The notes: generated from the sequence alone by a model not told the origin. Positions 35,484 to 45,343 are shown, counted from the stretch's first letter. The stretch: 64,000 nucleotides of DNA from CAILZL01 sp963791615 (GCA_963791615.1 CAWBTE010000005.1:372001-436000), one strand, 5' to 3'. Numbers and translations: made by a program.

Positions 35484-38015
35484 TTACACGCTACGCAGTA
35501 ATTCTTCCAGCGGCATATTTGCAGCTGTATTTTCTGCATGGGGCGCCAGTTCGCGTGGATCGAAGTCGTCGACATTGATCAGCTCCATGACCTTGTGGTC
35601 ATAGTCCCGCAACAACTGCGCTTCGTCGCTGGTGAGCAGACCAATGGCCAGTGCCTGTTCAATCTGCTGTGGTAGATCCAGCGCTGATATGCGACCGGTC
35701 TTCACGCCTTCAACACGGATGCGACGCTCCAGCGGTTCAGCGGCATCAGTCAGTGACAAGGCCTCCTGCAACAGGCCCAGGGCATTGTGCGATTCGATGG
35801 TGGTGTAAATGCCTGCACCCATGCGGGTGCGCGTCTCGGTCACCGCCATCATGCTGTTCGCCACCAGCGCACCCAGCTTGTCACCGGGTGCAAAGTAAGT
35901 ACGGCCACGCGGGAAGATCACCACACGCATCAGCATCGACATGAAGCGATTGGGAAAATTGCGCAGAAAACCATGCAGCTGTTCCTGTGCCTGATACAGC
36001 AGGTGCCGGCAGGCCCATTCCACCAGGGGCAGATCGGCTGCGGGACGACCCTGATTTTCATAGTGTTTGAGCACGGTGGAAGCCAGGTACATGTTGGACA
36101 GCACATCGGCAAGCCGACCTGAGAGCGTTTCTTTCTTCTTCAGATAGCCGCCCAGACTGAGCATGGCGACATCAGAAGCAAACGCAAACGACGCGCTGAA
36201 ACGATTGATGTGCTGAAAGTAGCGCCGCGTCGGCTGGATATCCGGCGTGTGTGAGAAACGCGCCAGCGTCAGCGCCATCACCAGCGAACGCACCGCATTG
36301 CTGATGGTAAAGCCAACATGCGCGAACAGGGCTTGATCAAATTCACGTACGCCTTTTTCCTTGTCCTTGTTGCGCGCGGCATTCATTTCCTTCAGCACAA
36401 AGGGATGACAGCGAATCGCGCCCTGTCCGAAAATCATCAGCGTGCGTGTAAGAATGTTGGCGCCTTCCACCGTAATGGCGATTGGCACACTCTGATAACC
36501 ACGACCGAGATAGTTTTTCGGCCCCAGACAGATGCCTTTGCCGCCCTGCACGTCCATGGCGTCGTTGGCCACCTTGCGACCAAACTCGGTGATGTTGTAC
36601 TTGAGAATGGTGGACGGTACGGCGGGACGTTCACCGGCATCAAGCGATGCGACGGTGACTGAGCGCGCGGCATCCATGATGTAGGCCATGCCGACGATAC
36701 GCGCCACCGCTTCCTGCACACCTTCGAGTTGCCCGATCGACACATTGAACTGGCGGCGAATGCGGCAATACGCACCCGATGCATAAGCCGCAGCGACTGA
36801 AGCGCCCGTGGTATTGGAAGGCAGCGAGATACAGCGCCCAACGGATAATTGCTCCACCAGCATGCGCCAGCCCTGCCCGGCCATCTTCGGCCCGCCAATG
36901 ATGTAATCCAGTGGTACGAACACATCGGTGCCGAACACCGGGCCGTTCTGGAACGGCGTATTCAAGGGGAAGTGACGCCGCCCGATGCGAATGCCCGGCG
37001 TGTTGCGCGGAATCAACGCGCAAGTAATGCCGTAGTCAGTCTGCTCACCACCCAGCCCAAATTGTTTCAACAAGCCTTCCGGATCGCGCAACTGAAACGC
37101 CAGACCGACAATGGTCGCCACCGGCGCCAGCGTGATATAACGCTTGCTGAAGTTGAGCTTGATGCCAACGATTTCCTGACCATTGAACAACCCCTTGCAC
37201 ACTACGCCAATGTCGGGAATGGAGGCTGCGTCGGAACCGGCGCGTGGCCCGGTCAGCGCAAAGCAGGGAATCTCCTCACCGCGCGCCAGACGCGGCAGGT
37301 AGTAGTTCTTCTGTTCTTCCGTGCCGTAGTGTTGCAACAGCTCGCCAGGCCCCAGTGAATTTGGCACACACACGGTGGAGCTTACTGTTGCCGACTTGCT
37401 GCCGATCTTCACCAGCACGCAGGAGTGCGCATAGTTGGAAAAGCCCAACCCGCCATACTGCTTGTGAATGATCATCGCGAAGAAACGATGCTGCTTGATG
37501 AAGCTCCACATCTCCGGCGGCAGATCGGCGCGGCGATGCGTGATGTCCCAGTCATCAATCATGCGGCACAGTTCTTCGGTGGGGCCATCGATGAAGGCCT
37601 GTTCTTCGGCGGTCAGTGCCGGTGGTGCAGCACCCAGCAATTTCTCCCACTTCGGCGCGCCACTGAACAGCTCACCATCCCACCATACCGTGCCTGCGGC
37701 CAGCGCCTCGGCTTCGGTGGTGGACATGGCCGGCAACATGCGCCGATAGGTGCGCAGAAAGGGCCGGCTGATCAGACGAATGCGCAGGAAATTAACATTG
37801 AGCAGGATCAGCACGGCGAGAATCAGCCACAGCGGAATGACCACCAACAGGTTGACGCTGCCGAATATCGTGTACGCCACGACACCGATGGCAAACAGCG
37901 CAGTGCCGGTCAGCAACGACGCGCGCTGATACGCCAGGTAACAACCGCCAACGATCAATGCCAGTAGCCAGATGAGTCCAGACACGATACCGCACCCCGC
38001 GCATTGTTGATCCAT
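35484..38015 (-). CDS. fadE: Acyl-CoA dehydrogenase FadE
   Basis: 843 residues from ATG 38013-38015 (E. coli FadE has 814). It catalyses the first step of fatty-acid beta-oxidation at the inner membrane. Two or three N-terminal helices are followed by a flavoprotein dehydrogenase domain with ALTGPRAGSDAASI, RYITLAPVATIVGLAF, ITVEGANILTRTLMIFGQGAIRCHP and a C-terminal DUF1974 region. Sequences further upstream (to 38075) are in frame, but no clear ribosome-binding site decides the start. It is a single gene with family A repeats at its 3' end. Confidence 0.94.
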   Translation of the reverse strand: MDQQCAGCGIVSGLIWLLALIVGGCYLAYQRASLLTGTALFAIGVVAYTIFGSVNLLVVIPLWLILAVLILLNVNFLRIRLISRPFLRTYRRMLPAMSTTEAEALAAGTVWWDGELFSGAPKWEKLLGAAPPALTAEEQAFIDGPTEELCRMIDDWDITHRRADLPPEMWSFIKQHRFFAMIIHKQYGGLGFSNYAHSCVLVKIGSKSATVSSTVCVPNSLGPGELLQHYGTEEQKNYYLPRLARGEEIPCFALTGPRAGSDAASIPDIGVVCKGLFNGQEIVGIKLNFSKRYITLAPVATIVGLAFQLRDPEGLLKQFGLGGEQTDYGITCALIPRNTPGIRIGRRHFPLNTPFQNGPVFGTDVFVPLDYIIGGPKMAGQGWRMLVEQLSVGRCISLPSNTTGASVAAAYASGAYCRIRRQFNVSIGQLEGVQEAVARIVGMAYIMDAARSVTVASLDAGERPAVPSTILKYNITEFGRKVANDAMDVQGGKGICLGPKNYLGRGYQSVPIAITVEGANILTRTLMIFGQGAIRCHPFVLKEMNAARNKDKEKGVREFDQALFAHVGFTISNAVRSLVMALTLARFSHTPDIQPTRRYFQHINRFSASFAFASDVAMLSLGGYLKKKETLSGRLADVLSNMYLASTVLKHYENQGRPAADLPLVEWACRHLLYQAQEQLHGFLRNFPNRFMSMLMRVVIFPRGRTYFAPGDKLGALVANSMMAVTETRTRMGAGIYTTIESHNALGLLQEALSLTDAAEPLERRIRVEGVKTGRISALDLPQQIEQALAIGLLTSDEAQLLRDYDHKVMELINVDDFDPRELAPHAENTAANMPLEELLRSV

Positions 38016-38125
38016 CACGATGATGGGCAACACACTAGCTCCGTGCCCGCAACTCGGCAAGCAGGGATTGGGCAATCACTCTGCTGTTGCCGATCAGACT
38101 GTCAAGGAAGGTTTCATTTACCGCT

Positions 38126-38226
38126 TCCGTTCGCGTTGAGCCCTGAGTCTGTCGAAGGGTCGGAACGCTCTTTAAAGTCTGCGGGTTTTTCGGAATAACC
38201 CTTCGACGAGCTCAGGGCGAACGGAG
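38126..38226. repeat. Inverted pair of CCTGAG-TCGAAGGGT repeats (family C)
   Basis: CCGTTCGCGTTGAGCCCTGA…GTCGAAGGGT (38126-38160) faces AACCCTTCGACGAGCTCAGG…GCGAACGG (38197-38226), an imperfect long stem. This CTGAGCNNGTCGAAGGG repeat is common in many proteobacteria. A half copy lies at 62991-63023. Confidence 0.8.
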
Positions 38227-38248
38227 TAAATCAGAGATTCCACAGGTT

Positions 38249-39544
38249 CTACTGAAATCGTCCCGGCTTGCTCAGCCAGCCATCCACATAGTCATAGATG
38301 ATTTTTGTGTAGTCGCCGCCCTCGACGAACACCAGCGTCTTGTCGGCACTCCTGGCAAGTTCGTGGACGATTTCTGCCGCCAGAAACTCCCAACGCCCGG
38401 TCACGCCCACCGTCAACAACGGCACCTGGATGCGCTGCACATTGCCTGCCGGGATGGTGTAGCTGGAAGTCCAGTCCACACCCTGGATGGAATCTTCATC
38501 GTAGCCGAAGTCGTCAGTGACTCGAACCGCGTAGGTACCGAGGAACTTGCGCACCGTGGTCCGCAATGCGCCGGTACCCATCAGCGGCGTGGTGCGTTCC
38601 AGGTTCACCGGCGCGCGCACCGACTGGATAATTTGTGTGTTGAGGCTGCCGTCCCTGCGCAACAACGGCCAGGCATTGCGGGTGCGCGACAGAAACCGCG
38701 GGTCCTGCGTAAAGAACTTGTTGTTGAAGGGATTGGTGGCAATGCCCGGTATCTCAAACGGTTCATCGTCAGCGAAGCGCCCCTGCCCTGCATTGATTTT
38801 CTGCAGGCGATCCTGCGCCATCTCGATCAGGCGGTTTTCCCGCCGCGCCACGCCGGCATGAAAACGCTTGGTGAACACGTCGCTGTACTTCGCGCCCTTG
38901 GGATCGAACCCGTTTGCCGGATTCCACAGGTCCAGCGCCGGATCGATGTTCATCCCCGAGTTTTCATCCACAACGGCCGGGTCGATGCTGAACAACGCCA
39001 TCATCGCCGAGCCGTAATTGGCATTCATCACCATCAGGCCATCGGCGGCCGGCAGGCCTGCCAGCGTGTCCGGACACTTGTGAATCTTTTCCGGTCCCTG
39101 ACAGGCCGGCAGACCGCCTTCGGCTACGGACTGGTAGCTGGACAACAACACACCACCGCCGCTGTTACCCAGCAGCACCACCTTGCGAACTCCCGGCTGC
39201 TTGCGCAGCCAGGCAACGCCCAGCTTGGCATCGAGCAGCGACCGATCCATGGTGAAATCATTTTCAGTACCCGATTTGGAGGTCGTATTGTTGGCGCACA
39301 ACACCCGATAGCCGCGCTTCGATAACTCCGTACAGGCGACAAACTCCAGGTAGTCCTCCGTAGGATGCATGACCAACAGGGCGATCCCTGCCTTCGGGCC
39401 GGGCATCACCGGTTCGTAAAACACGCCGGGCACACCCGCGCCCAGGCGCACGAACGTGCTGCGGATCTCCTGAGCCTGTGCGTGACTGGGCATCATCAAC
39501 CAGACACCCAGCATCACTGCAAACAACGGCAATCGGCTTTTCAT
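38249..39544 (-). CDS. Secreted alpha/beta hydrolase-fold protein
   Basis: 431 residues. A signal peptide (PLFAVMLGVWLMMPSHAQAQ) precedes an alpha/beta-hydrolase domain. The nucleophile elbow is GNSGGG in VVLLGNSGGGVLL, and the late His candidate is in IVHELARS. The region after LPACQGPEK forms a large insertion or lid. Family members with this layout are usually annotated as hydrolases of unknown substrate. ATG 39542-39544 is chosen for the signal peptide and the GGGGAT upstream; an upstream frame extension lacks support. Confidence 0.8.
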   Translation of the reverse strand: MKSRLPLFAVMLGVWLMMPSHAQAQEIRSTFVRLGAGVPGVFYEPVMPGPKAGIALLVMHPTEDYLEFVACTELSKRGYRVLCANNTTSKSGTENDFTMDRSLLDAKLGVAWLRKQPGVRKVVLLGNSGGGVLLSSYQSVAEGGLPACQGPEKIHKCPDTLAGLPAADGLMVMNANYGSAMMALFSIDPAVVDENSGMNIDPALDLWNPANGFDPKGAKYSDVFTKRFHAGVARRENRLIEMAQDRLQKINAGQGRFADDEPFEIPGIATNPFNNKFFTQDPRFLSRTRNAWPLLRRDGSLNTQIIQSVRAPVNLERTTPLMGTGALRTTVRKFLGTYAVRVTDDFGYDEDSIQGVDWTSSYTIPAGNVQRIQVPLLTVGVTGRWEFLAAEIVHELARSADKTLVFVEGGDYTKIIYDYVDGWLSKPGRFQ

Positions 39545-39804
39545 GTGGTATCCCCTGGAAACACTGCGTTCATCAGTAGTGCGGATCATTTCGCCCGTTG
39601 CATCGTGATGATGCTACGCGACATGTCGCTGTCCGGCCAGTTGGTCATCGCGCGCCACGGGTGAGTACCTGCTGGCGATGCGCTTGCATGCAATGATTGT
39701 CGCTCAGCATTCTCGCTTGTCTGACCAATGCAGCGTTGCGGTAACTGCGATCTGATGTTCGGCACAATCCCCCGAACCATCGCCTCGTGACTTACACGCA
39801 TGGC
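39545..39804. other. Intergenic region
   Basis: No gene, hairpin with T-run, or known repeat was recognised in these 260 bases between the hydrolase promoter side and the next leftward gene end. Confidence 0.4.
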
Positions 39805-40468
39805 TTACTCATCATTGCTCGACGTCGACTCATTGCTCCACAACTTGCGGTCAAGAAGATGCTCGATTATTGGCTCAAGACGATATCTCTCTTCCACACT
39901 CCAGTGGTAGGCCTTCTCTGTTACCGCTAGTACTTGGAACGTGTAGTCCTTGGTAAACGGCGCTAGTGCATCGTTTGCCTCAGGAATGACCAGAGGCTTT
40001 GCCATGTCCGTAGCAACGAAAGGCGCAGGATCTATGGCTTCGGCATCTGAGTGCGCAACTAACTTGTTGCGACAGTGCAGAATGTACCGTGTAGTTCCCG
40101 TTCAGCATCAGACAAGCTAGACAGTAGTTCACTAGAAAGGCTCGATATTCGACCGATGCGAGAAGCACCCATCGAATTGAAAGGTCTCGCATATGACACT
40201 ACCAATGAGCTGTACAACGCGCGCAGCAAGAGATCGTCCCCTCCAGAAGCCGCGAAAGATTGTATCGTGTTCTGCCAGTATCGGTACTGCGCCAACGGTA
40301 CGCGTGTTTGAAGTCGCCGTAAGAAATGATGAGTCGATAGTAAAACCGCAACCAACTTCGCTCAACTTGGTAGGCAAATTGTTCTCCAGATGGAACCCTA
40401 GCGCCACCAATATGCCGTGAAAAAAGACCGAACGTTTTGCGAGTCGGGCGACCGAAGGAAGTGGGCAT
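39805..40468 (-). pseudogene. Hypothetical protein with frame breaks
   Basis: Pieces of one probable protein lie in three frames: MPTSFGRPTRKTFGLFS start (ATG 40466-40468), then YRYWQNTIQSFAA and LLLRALYSSLVVSYARPF, LSDAERELHGTFCTV, and after a one-base gap near 40070-40073, RNKLVAHSDAEAIDP continuing to the end at 39805. The phrase L-H-x-x-F-x-x-x-R-N-K-L-V-A-H-S-D resembles a family of small cytoplasmic proteins of unknown role, some near phage or defence genes. Low G+C suggests acquired DNA. It follows the membrane-protein gene closely, so the two may form a pair. Confidence 0.5.
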
Positions 40469-40484
40469 GATTGGCATATTTAGG

Positions 40485-40907
40485 TTAAGTCTTGCCGTGA
40501 CCAGATATACCGCCAACACGATGAAAGACGCGAGGAATGATAAGACTGTAATAAAACCAACGCTCCAATATTGAGGGCTTGCGCCGCAATACAATTGGCT
40601 GAGCTTTTCCGCGAGCCTCACAATCAGCGACGAGTTTCCGAGCTTCCTCCAAATTCCACTGCGGATTCATCATGATTCGGTGCTGCACGAAAAGACCAGC
40701 AAGAATGGAGACCAACTGAAGTGGAAAGGCCGCCTTTGCAAACGACGCAAACTCGGTAGCCGTCAGAAGCTTGTCTGATAGTGCTGCGAGCAATGAGAAG
40801 CTACCCACCGCCAACGACAATACTAACCGCGTAAATGTCGCATAGTCGTCGTGATGCTGATTGAGTAGCTTGTGTTCAAGCGACAAAAATGATTGATGCG
40901 GTTCCAT
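40485..40907 (-). CDS. Hypothetical membrane protein, probably frameshifted
   Basis: 140 residues as read. Two clear helices (TRLVLSLAVGSFSLLAALSD and FPLQLVSILAGLFVQHRI) are followed by a charged stretch EEARKLVADCE. After that point another frame encodes a better third helix, YWSVGFITVLSFLASFIVLA, so a one-base frame change near 40610-40630 is likely. No family is recognised. A small helical membrane protein next to a cytoplasmic partner recalls two-gene effector modules, but nothing more can be claimed. Confidence 0.5.
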   Translation of the reverse strand: MEPHQSFLSLEHKLLNQHHDDYATFTRLVLSLAVGSFSLLAALSDKLLTATEFASFAKAAFPLQLVSILAGLFVQHRIMMNPQWNLEEARKLVADCEARGKAQPIVLRRKPSILERWFYYSLIIPRVFHRVGGISGHGKT

Positions 40908-41078
40908 GCCTTGACCTAACTTGTTTTAATCGTGCTGGATAACACCAGTATCAACAGATCCCTTCAATAACCCAGCTGAGCGTAGCCCATGCGGTAGCAG
41001 GAACAACCAGCCGTCACGATCCAGAAAGGGTACCGATCAAGCCGGCAAGCGCTCCTCATAAATCACCGGTCGATTGAG

Positions 41079-41264
41079 CAACAACAAGGCCCGCCCAGTA
41101 CGAAGCCTAGAGCGGGCCTTGTTTTCAACAGAAGGGCGGTTAACAACCGCCCCTACGGTCAGAGAAGGAGAAAAGGTAGAATGGGGGGGGGGAAGAGGCC
41201 CGCCCAGTAGGAAACTTGAGCAGGCCTTGTATCAACAGAAGGGCGGTTCGCGAACCGCCCCTAC
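41079..41264. repeat. Tandem terminator-like hairpin plus family A unit, twice
   Basis: Two similar ~75-base units. Each has a CAAGGCCCGC…GCGGGCCTTG-type hairpin and then a family A hairpin (41134-41156 and 41241-41264) followed by CGGTCA. A run of ten G (41183-41192) lies between them. The first hairpin (41084-41121) can end leftward transcription of mdh or block incoming transcription. Confidence 0.75.
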
Positions 41265-41276
41265 GGTCAATTGAGA

Positions 41277-42257
41277 TTACGGCAGCAATTCCTTCACGCC
41301 GTCTTTCTCTTCCAGCAACTCCTTGTGCGTGGCGTCCATGCGGGCGCGGCTGAATTCGTTGATGGCGAGGCCCTGCACGATGGCGTACTTGCCGTCCTTG
41401 CAGGTAACGGGATAACCATAGATCACGCCGGGGGCAATGCCATAGCTGCCATCAGACGGAATGCCCATGCTCACCCAGTCGCCTTCGTTGGTGCCCAGTG
41501 CCCAGTTGCGCATGTGGTCGATGGCGGCGGACGCAGCCGATGCAGCCGAGGACAAGCCGCGTGCCTTGATGATGGCCGCGCCGCGCTGTTGCACAACGGG
41601 GATGAAGGTGTCGGCGTACCAGGCCTGATCCACCAGCGACAAGGCAGCTTTGCCGTTTACCTGTGCGTTATGCAGATCGGGATACTGCGTGGCGGAGTGA
41701 TTGCCCCACACGGTGACATGCTTGATGTTCGTTGTATGCACACCGGTCTTTTCAGCCAGCTGCGAAATGGCGCGGTTGTGATCCAGACGCAGCATGGCGG
41801 TGAAGTTGGCTGCATTGAGGCCGGGTGCATTGCTCTTGGCGATCAGTGCATTGGTGTTGGCGGGGTTGCCGACCACCAGTACTTTGACATTGCGATTGGC
41901 CACGGCATCCAGCGCCTTGCCCTGTGCTGAGAAAATCTGTGCATTGGCCATCAGCAGGTCTTTGCGTTCCATGCCGGGGCCGCGCGGACGGGCGCCGACC
42001 AGCAGGGCGTAGTCGCAATCCTTGAAGGCGACCTTGGCGTCATCGGTAGAGACGATCTTGTTCAAGGTCGGGAAGGCGCAATCGTTCAGCTCCATTTCCA
42101 CACCGGCCAGCGCACCCAGCGACGGGGTGATTTCCAGCAGGTGCAGATTAACTGGCTGATCGGGGCCGAGCATGGCGCCCGAAGCAACGCGGAAGGCCAG
42201 GGCATAACCGATATTGCCGGCCGCGCCGGTGATTGCGACATTGACGGGGGCTTTCAT
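41277..42257 (-). CDS. mdh: Malate dehydrogenase
   Basis: 326 residues. NAD-dependent oxidation of malate to oxaloacetate in the TCA cycle. It belongs to the cytosolic-type (group 2) MDH branch: ITGAAGNIGYALAFRVASG, LLVGARPRGPGMERKDLL with substrate-binding arginines, VVGNPANTNALIA, LDHNRAISQLA, and the active-site His in VTVWGNHSATQYPD. ATG 42255-42257 follows GGAGAGAG; the ten residues upstream do not fit the family. It is a single gene with a strong downstream hairpin. Confidence 0.96.
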   Translation of the reverse strand: MKAPVNVAITGAAGNIGYALAFRVASGAMLGPDQPVNLHLLEITPSLGALAGVEMELNDCAFPTLNKIVSTDDAKVAFKDCDYALLVGARPRGPGMERKDLLMANAQIFSAQGKALDAVANRNVKVLVVGNPANTNALIAKSNAPGLNAANFTAMLRLDHNRAISQLAEKTGVHTTNIKHVTVWGNHSATQYPDLHNAQVNGKAALSLVDQAWYADTFIPVVQQRGAAIIKARGLSSAASAASAAIDHMRNWALGTNEGDWVSMGIPSDGSYGIAPGVIYGYPVTCKDGKYAIVQGLAINEFSRARMDATHKELLEEKDGVKELLP

Positions 42258-42370
42258 GCAACTCTCTCCAGAGGAAATTCGGAACAAATGCGGCGGAAAC
42301 CGAAAATTGGGGCGCGAATTCTAGCAGCAAAATCGCCCCACGGCGTCCCGGGAAAACCTGCTGGAAAAAC

Positions 42371-43447
42371 CTACTGACTGGATGACAAGTCACGTTCCAG
42401 CAAGACCCGCCGCGTGGGGTAGGCAAAGGCAATACCTTCGCGCTCGAATGCGGCCAGCATGGCCATATTGATTTCATGCTGCACATCCATGCTGTCCTTG
42501 AACTGGGCAGACAGCACGAAGTACGCGGTCTCGAACTCGATGGCGGAATCAGCAAAACGCAGCAGGTGGCAACGATCAAAACGCACCGACGACTGTGCTT
42601 CGACAATTTCGCGCAGCAACACCGGCACCCGCTCCAGTCTGGCGCGCGGGGTTTCGTAGGTCAGTCCGATGTTGAACACCATGCGCCGTTCGTCCATGCG
42701 GCCAAAATTGCGCAGCCGGCTTTTCAGCAGATCGGCATTGGACAGGATGATCTGCTCGCCGGTGACGCTGCGCAGGCGGGTGCTCTTGATGCCGATCTGT
42801 TCCACCTTGCCATGAAAATTGTCCAGCATCAGCGAATCACCGACCACGAAGGGTTTGTCGAGCGTGATCGACAAGGACGCCAGCAGATCACCCAGTACAT
42901 TCTGTACCGCCAGCGCGACGGCAATGCCGCCAATGCCGAGACCGGCCACCAGCGTGGTGATGTTGACGCCGAGGTTGTCGAGCGTCAGCAGCAGCACAAT
43001 CGACCAGATGACCACCCGGATGATCACCGCGACAAGGCCCAGCGTGCCGGCGCTGGCGCGATCATGCGCCGCCATGTCGCGGCGTTTGCTTTCTATCCAG
43101 GCCAGCGCTGCCGTGGTTGCCCAGATACCCACCTGCCAGCAGACAGCAATCAGCAGGATGGTTTTGGCAACATCATGCGCGGATACCGGCGTGCTCAACG
43201 TCAGCATGCCGGCGAACAGGCTCAGCAGAGTAAGGAAAGTGGTCGTGGTGCGGCTGGCGATCTGCAACGGAATCTCCAGCAGCTCGACACGATCAGTCTG
43301 CGCCATGCGCCGGTAGTTACGCCGCACCAGACGACGCACCAGCGTGGTCACCAGCAGAATGACGGCGGCCACCGCAATGGCCCATAGCCACTGGCTGACC
43401 GAATTATCCAGATACAGATCATCGAGCGTGACAAGCAAGGGGTTCAT
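42371..43447 (-). CDS. MscS-family mechanosensitive ion channel
   Basis: 358 residues. Five hydrophobic helices precede the pore helix TLVAGLGIGGIAVALAVQNVLGD and the MscS beta domain (DKPFVVGDSLMLDNFHGKVEQIG, TRLRSVTGEQIILSNADL). Extra N-terminal helices place it with YnaI/YbdG-like channels. These release solutes during osmotic downshock. It starts at ATG 43445-43447 and lies about 110 bases from mdh on the same strand, probably with its own promoter. Confidence 0.93.
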   Translation of the reverse strand: MNPLLVTLDDLYLDNSVSQWLWAIAVAAVILLVTTLVRRLVRRNYRRMAQTDRVELLEIPLQIASRTTTTFLTLLSLFAGMLTLSTPVSAHDVAKTILLIAVCWQVGIWATTAALAWIESKRRDMAAHDRASAGTLGLVAVIIRVVIWSIVLLLTLDNLGVNITTLVAGLGIGGIAVALAVQNVLGDLLASLSITLDKPFVVGDSLMLDNFHGKVEQIGIKSTRLRSVTGEQIILSNADLLKSRLRNFGRMDERRMVFNIGLTYETPRARLERVPVLLREIVEAQSSVRFDRCHLLRFADSAIEFETAYFVLSAQFKDSMDVQHEINMAMLAAFEREGIAFAYPTRRVLLERDLSSSQ

Positions 43448-43588
43448 GTTCGGGAATGTGCGCAGTGAAGGAACGATGTATCACCGTAGCCAAGCATGGC
43501 CGCGATTTCAAGCCGCGCGACCGCAGGCACGGGTTGTGCTGATGCGACCAGCGCGTAAACTGTTCGCTCCATTACTGCTGGAGTCCGC

Positions 43589-43894
43589 ATGTATCGTCTG
43601 GTCTGGGAGTTTGACGCGAAACCCGAACGCGTCGCTGATTTCGAGAAGGTCTACAGTCTTGAGGGTCGCTGGACCACGTTTTTCTGTCTGAGCCCGGACT
43701 ACCTGGGTACCCAGCTGTATCGCAACACCACAGATGCCAACCGCTTTGTCATTGTGGATACCTGGCGCTCACGCACTGCCTATGAAACCTTTCGCAAGGC
43801 CAATGCGGCTGAATACGCCACCCTGGATGAATGGTGCCGGCAATTGCTCGACCATGAACGCATGCTGGGCGTGACGGATGATGGCAAGGGTTGA
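43589..43894 (+). CDS. Antibiotic biosynthesis monooxygenase-like (ABM) small protein
   Basis: 101 residues with the ferredoxin-like ABM pattern: MYRLVWEFDAKPERVADFEKVYS, then FFCLSPDYLGTQLYR, RFVIVDTWRSRTAYETFRK and a C-terminal helix. Members include quinol monooxygenases and haem-degrading enzymes, but many have no known activity. The start is ATG 43589. It stands alone and ends three bases before the left direct repeat of the accessory block. Confidence 0.82.
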   Translation: MYRLVWEFDAKPERVADFEKVYSLEGRWTTFFCLSPDYLGTQLYRNTTDANRFVIVDTWRSRTAYETFRKANAAEYATLDEWCRQLLDHERMLGVTDDGKG

Positions 43895-43897
43895 ATT

Positions 43898-43949
43898 CAA
43901 TAGATCTTTGAATAGCCTGCCTCTGTCAGAATCTGTCTATCCAATCATC
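43898..43949. repeat. Left direct repeat (copy of the kef 3' end)
   Basis: 52 bases starting CAATAGATCTTTGAATAGCC and ending ATCCAATCATC match 47927-47979 with few differences and one gap. The right copy contains the last codons (…MIG, stop) of the kef gene, so the left copy was duplicated from it or left by an insertion event. Confidence 0.85.
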
Positions 43950-44029
43950 GGATCGACGGCCTGATACTCCTCCAGCTGGCCGAGCGAGGCACTGCCAGCA
44001 CCTATCTCCGGTTCTGTGAGAAATGCGGG

Positions 44030-45343
44030 CTAGGCCGCCCGCGCCGCCGTCACGACCAACTGCCATGGACTGCCCGGCCGTGCCGCGAGACGCTCTGCCG
44101 CGAGCGCAGTCACGAGCTTTGTGTCGTCGCCGCGCCGTGCGGCCTCGAGCAGCGTCAGGTCCAGTACGTCGCGCTGTGCATGGCTGCCACCAAACACCGC
44201 CGCGCCATTGCGCACGCTACGCAACAGCCGCGCGGCTGCGCCGTATTCGCCACGAACGAATGCGATGAGCGCCTGGCTTACGGGCTGACCCACCTCGCGC
44301 GTGAAGCGCGCGTTGTCATCGTCGCGCTGCATGGCCTCCTCCTGTGCCTGCAGGAGCATCGCCAGCTCCGTGGCGCGCCCAGCGCGCAGGAACGCCATCG
44401 TGGCGTGCACGTCGTTGAAGGCGTAGTTGCCCGAGGTCGCATGCGGCGCCCAGTTGTCCGCGAGCGCGCTCCAACGATCACCCACGTTCACCCCGCGCAG
44501 CTCGAGGCGCCACAGAAGCGCAGCGGCATCCACCATCTCGAGGGCGATGGTCGAACGCTTGCCGTAGATCGAGCCATCGAACAGCTCGAGCACGGCGTCA
44601 AGCTCACCGAGATCAAGATGAAACACCGCGAGGTGCCACCAGTTATGCACGGCCAGGAAACTGTCGCGCGACCATACGTCGGGGTTGGCGCGCATCCATG
44701 CGATGCCCTCACGCTTGCGCCCTGTCATTTCGTGCACGTGTGCAACCGCATGCTGCGCCCAGCCATCGCGGGGCTCGAGCTCCACGGCGCGACGCCCCAG
44801 TGTCTCGGCACGCGCATAGTCACCACTTTCCTCGAGCCCGAAGGCGTACATGCCGAGCAGCGAGTGATAGCCGGGCATGCGCTCCTGCCATGCGGGCAGC
44901 GCACGGGCGATCCGGTCGCGCAGCATGCGCGACTGCCCGGTGAAGAAATCGAGTTGATGCCCCACCAACAACGCCAGCGCATCGTGTGGATGGGCGATGC
45001 TCACGTCCTCGAGCGTGCGTGCGGCGTCATGCCAGCGCCCGTCCAGAAGCAGGCGGATCGCGGCGAGATGACCGCGTTCACGATCGTTCGCAGGCAGCGG
45101 GGCAGCGCGCTCCCACGAGGTCTGCGCCAATGCCAGGGCGGGGGCCTCGGTGCTTAGCAGCATCAGCCAGGCACGCAGGGCGTGCGCCATCACCATGTCC
45201 GGCGCCACGCCGCTGGCGGCATCGGCGACGCTCAGGGGGTCGCCGATGTAACACTGCAGCAGGCTCAGCCCGTGCTCAAAGTGCTCGACACCGGCAGGCG
45301 TCGCGCCAGAATAGAGGTTTCCAAGTTGATCACGTAACAGCAT
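44030..45343 (-). CDS. TTC38-like tetratricopeptide repeat protein
   Basis: 437 residues from ATG 45341-45343, preceded by GAGGAG. The order of motifs matches the TTC38 family: YHSLLGMYAFGLEESGDY, AETLGRRAVELEPRDGWAQH, AVAHVHEMTGRKREGI, VHNWWHLAVFHLDLGELD and LLWRLELRGV. These are helical TPR-type scaffolds of unknown function. The upstream 167-codon extension has no family resemblance and would cross into the AraC gene. Its G+C (about 67 %) exceeds that of the surroundings. It is divergent from the AraC gene, which may control it. Confidence 0.82.
   Translation of the reverse strand: MLLRDQLGNLYSGATPAGVEHFEHGLSLLQCYIGDPLSVADAASGVAPDMVMAHALRAWLMLLSTEAPALALAQTSWERAAPLPANDRERGHLAAIRLLLDGRWHDAARTLEDVSIAHPHDALALLVGHQLDFFTGQSRMLRDRIARALPAWQERMPGYHSLLGMYAFGLEESGDYARAETLGRRAVELEPRDGWAQHAVAHVHEMTGRKREGIAWMRANPDVWSRDSFLAVHNWWHLAVFHLDLGELDAVLELFDGSIYGKRSTIALEMVDAAALLWRLELRGVNVGDRWSALADNWAPHATSGNYAFNDVHATMAFLRAGRATELAMLLQAQEEAMQRDDDNARFTREVGQPVSQALIAFVRGEYGAAARLLRSVRNGAAVFGGSHAQRDVLDLTLLEAARRGDDTKLVTALAAERLAARPGSPWQLVVTAARAA

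Noticed and set aside
41183..41192. Ten-G tract considered as a phase-variation switch.
   Set aside because: It lies in non-coding DNA between two repeat units, about 85 bases past the mdh stop, with no promoter spacing to alter.
43937..44022. Minus-strand fragment EIGAGSASLGQLEEYQAVDP followed by MIG and stop next to the left direct repeat, considered as a truncated gene.
   Set aside because: Only about 28 codons remain and no family is recognised; it may be chance sequence joined to the copied kef stop.
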